From positions 1 through 10,305 of the forward strand of contig CAMLFJ010000063.1 of assembly GCA_946479205.1 (NCBI GenBank): 10,305 nucleotides of DNA. Reading direction: 5' to 3'. Position 1 is the stretch's first letter. Every line of letters begins with the position of its first letter. Shown piece by piece: positions 5,814-10,305 of this stretch. Position numbers and translations under genes: made by a program. Source of the stretch: an uncultured bacterium (GTDB taxonomy: Bacteria > Methylomirabilota > Methylomirabilia > Rokubacteriales > CSP1-6). The notes beneath the pieces were generated by a model. It was not told the origin of the DNA. It made no database searches and saw nothing but the letters and a program-made list of their open reading frames with translations.

Positions 5814-8800
5814 ATGGATCCCTGGAGCCAGCTCCTGGGTCGGAGCGCCCCGATGGAGGCCTTGCGGGAGACCGTACGACGCCTTCCAGGACGCCAGCAC
5901 CCCGGCCGGCGGCTCCCCGCGATCCTGCTCCAGGGTGACACCGGGACGGGAAAAGGTCTCGTCGCTCGGTTGATCCACAGCCTGGGCCCGCGCGCCGGCG
6001 GCGAGTTCGTCGACGTGAACTGCGGGGCGATTCCCGAGACGCTGCTCGAGTCCGAGCTGTTCGGCTTCGAGCGCGGCGCGTTCACCGATGCCCGGAAGGC
6101 GAAGCCCGGCCTCTTCCAGACCGCGCACCACGGCACCATCTTCCTGGACGAGATCGGCGCGACCCCCGAGCCGTTGCAGGCGAAGCTCCTGACCGTCATC
6201 GAGGAGCGCGTGGTGCGGCGACTCGGCGGCACTCGGCCCGAGCCCGCGGACGCCTGGATCATCAGCGCCACGAACATCGATCTCCTGGCCAGCGTCCGGG
6301 AGCGGCGTTTCCGCGAGGATCTCTACCACCGCCTCGCGGTCCTGACCCTGCGCCTGCCGCTGCTCCGGGAGCGCGGTCAGGACGTCCTGCTCCTCGCCGA
6401 GCACTTCCTCGCCCGCTCCTGCTCCGACTACGGCCTGCCGGTGAAGACCCTGACCGCCGACGCGCGCGACCGGCTGATGGCGTATCCCTGGCCGGGCAAC
6501 GTGCGCGAGCTGTCGAACGTGATCGAGCGGGTCGCGCTTCTCACCGAGGAGAACGTCATCAAGGCCCACCACCTGGGGCTGGACGAAGGGAGCCCGTCGA
6601 CGGGATCCGCGCCGCCGGGCGCTCCGGGTGGTACCCCTTCCCCACCGCCGGTCTCGTTCGGGGACGCGATGCGCGCGCACCTGCGGGTCACCCTCGATCA
6701 GACCGGCTGGAACATCTCGCGCACCGCCACGATCCTGAACATCTCCCGCAACACGGTGCGCGCTCGCATGGAGAAGCTGGGGTTGCGTGAAGGCCCCGCC
6801 CCTGCGGCACGGCGCGAGGCGCGCACGCCCGCGCCCGTCCGTTCCGCTCCACCTCCGTCATCGGACCGATCCGCGGCGACGCCGGGCCCGGCGTCGCGCC
6901 CCGCGCTCCCCACCGTCCGCTGGGAGCGGCGCCCCATCGCCGTGATGCGCGTGGCGCTCATGGTGCCGGAGACCGGCGATGTCCTCTCGGATACCGCGCG
7001 CGCGCTCGAGACCCTCATCGAGAAGGTCCAGAGCTTCGGGGGACGCGTGGAGGCGCTCGGGCAGCGCGCCCTGGACGCCGCCTTCGGGGTGGAGCCCATC
7101 GAGGATGCGCCGCGGCGCGCGGCACACGCCGCGATGGCGATGCAGCGGGCCGTCGAGCGGATCCGCGAGGACTCCCCCTCCCCGCTCGCGACCCGGATCG
7201 CCATCCACGCGGCCCAGGCCCTGGTGGCCCAGGCGGGGCGCCTGGTCCAGATCGACCAGGAGGCGAAGGAGCAGGCGGCCTTCGTGCTCGATGACCTGAT
7301 CGCGGCCGCCGAGCCCGGCGGCATCCTCGCCAGCCCGGCCGCGGGCGCGCAGCTCGGGCGCCGCTTCGAGCTGGTCGCCATCGATGGGACGGACGATGCT
7401 CCGACCGCGTTCCGCCTCGTCGGACGCGAAGGACCGGGGCTGAGCGCGGCCGGGCGCATGGCGACCTTCGTCGGCCGTCACCAGGAGATGGCGGTGCTGC
7501 ACAGCCGGCTGCTCGGCGCCCTCCGCGGGCGAGGACAGCTCGTCAGCATCGTGGGGGACGCCGGGATCGGGAAGTCGCGGCTGCTCTACGAGTTCAGCCA
7601 GAGCGTGAGTGCCGAGCAGGCGATCTACATCGAGGGGCGCTGCCTGTCCTACGGAAGCACGATCCCCTACCTGCCGGTGCTCGACCTGATTCGCGGCGTC
7701 TGCCACATCACCGAGGCCGACAACGCGGCGGACGCGGGCGAGAAGATCCGGCAGACCCTCGCGCGGGCGGGCATGGATCCGGGCACGCTCACCCCCTACC
7801 TGCTCGATCTCCTCGGGTACAAGGACAGCCTCCGGGAGCTCACCCTCGGCTCTCCCGACGCGATCAAGGCCGGCATCTCCGAAGCCCTCCGCCAGATCAC
7901 GCTGGGAGCCAGTCATCACCAGCCGTTCCTCATCGTGATCGAGGATCTGCACTGGATCGACCAGGCGTCGGAGGAGCTGCTCGCGTCCATGGTGGACGGG
8001 CTTCCCGGCGCGGCGGCGCTCTTCGTCGTGACCTACCGGCCGGGCTACGAGCCGCCGTGGGCCAACCGATCGTTCGCCACCCAGCTCTCACTGCCTCCGC
8101 TCTCCAACGAGGACAGTCTCACCGTGACTCACTCGGTGCTACCCGCGGCGGCGCTGCCGCGGCCGGTCGCCGAGATGATCCTGAGCCGCGCCGAGGGCAA
8201 TCCGTTCTTCCTGGAGGAGCTGGCGCTGTCCATCCAGGATCACGGCGGCCTGACCGGCGACCTCGCGGTGCCCGACACGGTGCAGGGCGTGTTGCTGAGT
8301 CGGATCGGGCGCCTCGCCGAGACCGAGCAGGCCCTGCTCCAGTCCGCATCGGTCATCGGCAAGGACGTTCCGCTTCCGGTCCTGGCCGCGGTGAGCGAGC
8401 TGCCCGAGGAGCCGCTCGCCCAGGCGCTGCGCCACCTGAGCGCGGCGGAGTTCCTCTACGAGGTCGGGACCTTCCCGGAGGTCAAGTACCGCTTCCGGCA
8501 CGCGCTCACCCACGAGGTCGCCTACGAGAGCCTCCGGCCGGAGCGCCGCCGACAGCTGCACGCTCGCATCGTCCTCGCCATCGAGGCGAGCCACTCCGAG
8601 CGCCTGCTCGAGGACATCGACCGGCTCGCCCACCACGCGACGAGGGGAGAGCTCTGGGAGAAGGCGGTGGACTATTCGCGCCAGGCCGGCGTCAAGGCCG
8701 CCGCGCGCTCCGCCCACCTCCAGGCGGTCGCGTATCTCGAGCAGGCGCTGGACGCCCTCGGCCGGCTGCCCGAGGATCGCGCGCAGATCGAGCAGGCCAT

Positions 8801-9941
8801 CGACGTCCGGCTCGAGCTTCGCAACTCCCTGCACCCGCTCGGGGACCCCGAGCGCATCGTCGCGCTCCTGCGGGAGGCGGAGGCGCTCGCCCGGATGCTC
8901 GACGATCCGCGACGGCTCACCCGCGTCTTCTCGTTCATGACGCAGTACTTCCGGCTGGTCGGGCACCTCGACCTCGCGGTGGAATCGGCGGAGCGCGCGC
9001 TCACGCTCGCCGATCGGCTGCGGGACACCCCCTTCTGGATCATCGCCAACACCTTTCTCGGCGCGGCCTACGATGCCCGGGGCGAGTTTCGCAAGGCGGC
9101 CGACGTCCTCCGGAAGAGCGTGGAGGCCCTGCCCGACATCGCGCTCGGCCAGGACGTGCGGGTCGCCGGGCTCGTGCCGGTCTTCGCCCGGATCTACCTG
9201 GTCTACTGCCTGGCCGAAATGGGGGAGTTCCGCGAGGGGCTGGACCACGGGGACGAGGGCACCCGGCTCGCCGAGGCCGCCAGCGACGCGTACAGCCTGA
9301 TCTTCGCCTCGTGCGGCGTCGGGACCCTGCACCTGCTCCGGGGCGACGTGGCGCCGGCGATCGAGACGCTCGAGCGCGGGCTCACCCTCTGCCGGACGTT
9401 GATCGTGCCGGTGGCGCTGCCCCTGATCGCGTGCGCGCTGGGCGCCGCCTATTCCCTGGCCGGTCGATCGAGCGACGCGATCGCGCTGCTCGAGGAAGGG
9501 GCCCGGGAAGGCCTCGCGATCGGAAGAATGGGCGGGCACTCCCTGCTCGTGGTCCGTCTGGGCGAGGCCTATCTCCGCGCCGGCCGCCTCGACGAGGCCG
9601 ACGAGACGGCCCGGCGGGCCCTGCTGATGGCCCGCGAGAAGAGCGAGCGCGCGCACGAAGCGTACGCCCTGCACCTCCTGGGTGAGGTGGTGGCGCAACG
9701 GACCCCCGGGGATCCGGAGGCGGCCGACGCCGCGCTCCGGCAGGCCGCGGCCCTCGCCGAGGAGCTCTCGATGCGGCCGCTCCTCGCGCACTGCCAGGTG
9801 AGCCGGGCCCGCCTCGAGTGCCGGGCCGGCCGGACCGCGGGCGCGCGGCAGCTCCTCGACGCGGGCACCGCCGCCTACCGCGAGATGGAGATGCCGTTCT
9901 GGCTCGAGCGGGCGGAAGCCCTGGCCCGCTCGCTAGCCTGA
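5814..9941 (+). CDS. Sigma-54 activator AAA+ / Fis HTH / degenerate cyclase / STAND ATPase / TPR regulator
   Basis: This is a 1375-residue one-component transcription regulator. Residues 1-256 form a sigma-54 activator AAA+ domain: Walker A GDTGTGKG (41-48), GAFTDA (88-93) where GAFTGA is canonical, Walker B IFLDE (109-113), sensor I SATN (151-154), arginine-finger segment RFREDLYHRL (165-174) and sensor II WPGNVREL (226-233). A Fis-type helix-turn-helix (about 288-324) and a Pro/Ala-rich linker follow. Residues 372-536 resemble a class III nucleotide cyclase but lack the metal-binding Asp residues. A MalT/STAND-type ATPase starts at FVGR (552-555), with Walker A GDAGIGKS (581-588), Walker B LIVIEDLHWID (706-716) and GNPFFLEEL (795-803). 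From about 950 to the end, helical pairs of TPR type fill the protein. No receiver, GAF or PAS domain precedes the AAA+ core, so sensing is probably C-terminal. The ATG at 5814 is the first possible start after an in-frame stop at 5778; no clear Shine-Dalgarno is seen. The ligand is unknown. Confidence 0.93.
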   Translation: MDPWSQLLGRSAPMEALRETVRRLPGRQHPGRRLPAILLQGDTGTGKGLVARLIHSLGPRAGGEFVDVNCGAIPETLLESELFGFERGAFTDARKAKPGLFQTAHHGTIFLDEIGATPEPLQAKLLTVIEERVVRRLGGTRPEPADAWIISATNIDLLASVRERRFREDLYHRLAVLTLRLPLLRERGQDVLLLAEHFLARSCSDYGLPVKTLTADARDRLMAYPWPGNVRELSNVIERVALLTEENVIKAHHLGLDEGSPSTGSAPPGAPGGTPSPPPVSFGDAMRAHLRVTLDQTGWNISRTATILNISRNTVRARMEKLGLREGPAPAARREARTPAPVRSAPPPSSDRSAATPGPASRPALPTVRWERRPIAVMRVALMVPETGDVLSDTARALETLIEKVQSFGGRVEALGQRALDAAFGVEPIEDAPRRAAHAAMAMQRAVERIREDSPSPLATRIAIHAAQALVAQAGRLVQIDQEAKEQAAFVLDDLIAAAEPGGILASPAAGAQLGRRFELVAIDGTDDAPTAFRLVGREGPGLSAAGRMATFVGRHQEMAVLHSRLLGALRGRGQLVSIVGDAGIGKSRLLYEFSQSVSAEQAIYIEGRCLSYGSTIPYLPVLDLIRGVCHITEADNAADAGEKIRQTLARAGMDPGTLTPYLLDLLGYKDSLRELTLGSPDAIKAGISEALRQITLGASHHQPFLIVIEDLHWIDQASEELLASMVDGLPGAAALFVVTYRPGYEPPWANRSFATQLSLPPLSNEDSLTVTHSVLPAAALPRPVAEMILSRAEGNPFFLEELALSIQDHGGLTGDLAVPDTVQGVLLSRIGRLAETEQALLQSASVIGKDVPLPVLAAVSELPEEPLAQALRHLSAAEFLYEVGTFPEVKYRFRHALTHEVAYESLRPERRRQLHARIVLAIEASHSERLLEDIDRLAHHATRGELWEKAVDYSRQAGVKAAARSAHLQAVAYLEQALDALGRLPEDRAQIEQAIDVRLELRNSLHPLGDPERIVALLREAEALARMLDDPRRLTRVFSFMTQYFRLVGHLDLAVESAERALTLADRLRDTPFWIIANTFLGAAYDARGEFRKAADVLRKSVEALPDIALGQDVRVAGLVPVFARIYLVYCLAEMGEFREGLDHGDEGTRLAEAASDAYSLIFASCGVGTLHLLRGDVAPAIETLERGLTLCRTLIVPVALPLIACALGAAYSLAGRSSDAIALLEEGAREGLAIGRMGGHSLLVVRLGEAYLRAGRLDEADETARRALLMAREKSERAHEAYALHLLGEVVAQRTPGDPEAADAALRQAAALAEELSMRPLLAHCQVSRARLECRAGRTAGARQLLDAGTAAYREMEMPFWLERAEALARSLA

Positions 9942-10157
9942 CGCCTTCTTCTCGCGCGACCGCACCTGGATATCCACGAGGTCCAGCCCGCACGCCCGGG
10001 CCAGCCGCCTGATCTCCAGGCGCACCGTCTCCAGGTCGTGCGAGCCGATCGGCCCGTTCAGATCGATGCGACCGACCTCGATGCTACCGGCGGCGGCGTC
10101 CGGCCTTGGCCGCCCGCTTCTTGGCCGCGGTGGCGTGCGCCTTCCACTTCTTTTCAA
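9933..10157 (-). CDS. Small hypothetical protein, start uncertain
   Basis: I do not recognise this protein. The convincing part lies after the stop of the neighbouring small gene (below about 10090): 46 of its 51 codons end in G or C, whereas the same DNA read in the neighbour's frame shows no such bias. It encodes a plausible small fold, with a helix around LETVRLEIRRLARACGLDL and a basic end (RSREKKASG). The start is a problem. The only standard initiator upstream is TTG at 10157, deep inside the previous gene, with AGGAAGGGAG nine bases before it; the first 25 or so residues would then be an Arg/Pro-rich overlap product. Alternatives are a non-standard start near 10090 or a +1 frameshift joining it to the preceding frame. 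It ends tail-to-tail with the large regulator, overlapping it by 9 bases. Confidence 0.45.
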   Translation of the reverse strand: MKRSGRRTPPRPRSGRPRPDAAAGSIEVGRIDLNGPIGSHDLETVRLEIRRLARACGLDLVDIQVRSREKKASG

Positions 10158-10278
10158 TGGCCTTCACTCCCTTCCTGAACTGCGCGAGGAGGGCCCGCGT
10201 CTGGGGGCTCTTGGGTGTCGCCGCGATCCGGATCGTGGTGCGGCCCTTCTTCGTCGTCTGGCTCACCTGGATCATCAT
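10084..10278 (-). CDS. Small basic hypothetical protein
   Basis: This encodes 64 residues of unrecognised function. The N-terminal part (MMIQVSQTTKKGRTTIRI) looks like a short beta-rich segment, and the middle (about 27-48) a helix. The end is a Lys/Ala/Arg tail (AAKKRAAKAGRRRR), as in small nucleic-acid-binding proteins; that comparison is by composition only. The ATG at 10278 (a second ATG follows directly) has AGAGGAG eight bases upstream, a good ribosome site. Codons end almost always in G or C throughout. It is followed on the same strand by another small frame that overlaps or continues it. Upstream sequence is cut off by the window edge, so operon membership cannot be judged. Confidence 0.65.
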   Translation of the reverse strand: MMIQVSQTTKKGRTTIRIAATPKSPQTRALLAQFRKGVKAIEKKWKAHATAAKKRAAKAGRRRR

Positions 10279-10305
10279 GGCGTCGGCTCCTCTGGGTGCG
10301 TGTTG

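Noticed and set aside
6927..7421. Active adenylate/guanylate cyclase
   Set aside because: Both metal-binding acidic positions and the GDG hairpin are missing.
8057..9791. Long alternative frames on both strands inside the large regulator
   Set aside because: Low-complexity Arg/Pro/Ala or Glu/Arg-rich products; the main plus frame carries the STAND and TPR motifs without interruption.
1..10305. CRISPR arrays, tRNA or rRNA genes, insertion sequences, attachment sites
   Set aside because: No regularly spaced repeats, no RNA gene signatures and no transposase, integrase or phage motif were seen on either strand.

Overview
The window is about 10.3 kb of very GC-rich bacterial DNA, roughly two thirds G+C by eye, with third codon positions almost always G or C. 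It has the style of a soil or subsurface lineage such as Rokubacteria/Methylomirabilota or a GC-rich proteobacterium. No phylogenetic marker gene is present, so that placement is only an impression. I see no rRNA, tRNA, CRISPR array, insertion sequence or phage gene. Coding density is high and no gene-free stretch exceeds 200 bases.

Left part (1-5034, all minus strand). This is a peptide/amide uptake operon read from right to left: a family 5 periplasmic solute-binding protein with a secretion signal and its own sigma-70-like promoter, a DppB-like permease, a DppC-like permease overlapping it by 11 bases, and an amidase-signature hydrolase that runs off the left edge. A perfect 12-bp hairpin fills the 50-base gap before the amidase. 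The two ATPase subunits such importers need are not in the window.

Middle (5035-5813). A small Ros/MucR-type zinc-finger regulator lies on the minus strand. It is divergent from a very large regulator gene on the plus strand. The 196-base gap between them is AT-rich against its surroundings. It holds a near-perfect sigma-54 (-24/-12) promoter pointing at the zinc-finger gene, and about 100 bp upstream of that promoter's predicted start, three ACCAGT/ACTGGT boxes arranged like an enhancer.

Right part (5814-9941, plus strand). One 1375-residue protein combines a sigma-54 activator AAA+ domain (with GAFTDA in place of GAFTGA), a Fis-type helix-turn-helix, a degenerate class III cyclase-like domain, a MalT/STAND-type second ATPase and a C-terminal TPR array. 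It looks like a one-component enhancer-binding protein whose sensory part lies behind, not in front of, the activator core. Two small unrecognised genes on the minus strand (9933-10278) close the window.

Most interesting reading: the 1375-residue protein, its putative enhancer boxes and the sigma-54 promoter of the neighbouring zinc-finger gene form a self-contained regulatory module, in which a STAND/TPR sensor could switch on a Ros/MucR regulator through sigma-54 RNA polymerase and repress itself. This is inferred from layout and motifs. A link to the adjacent uptake operon is possible but not shown.
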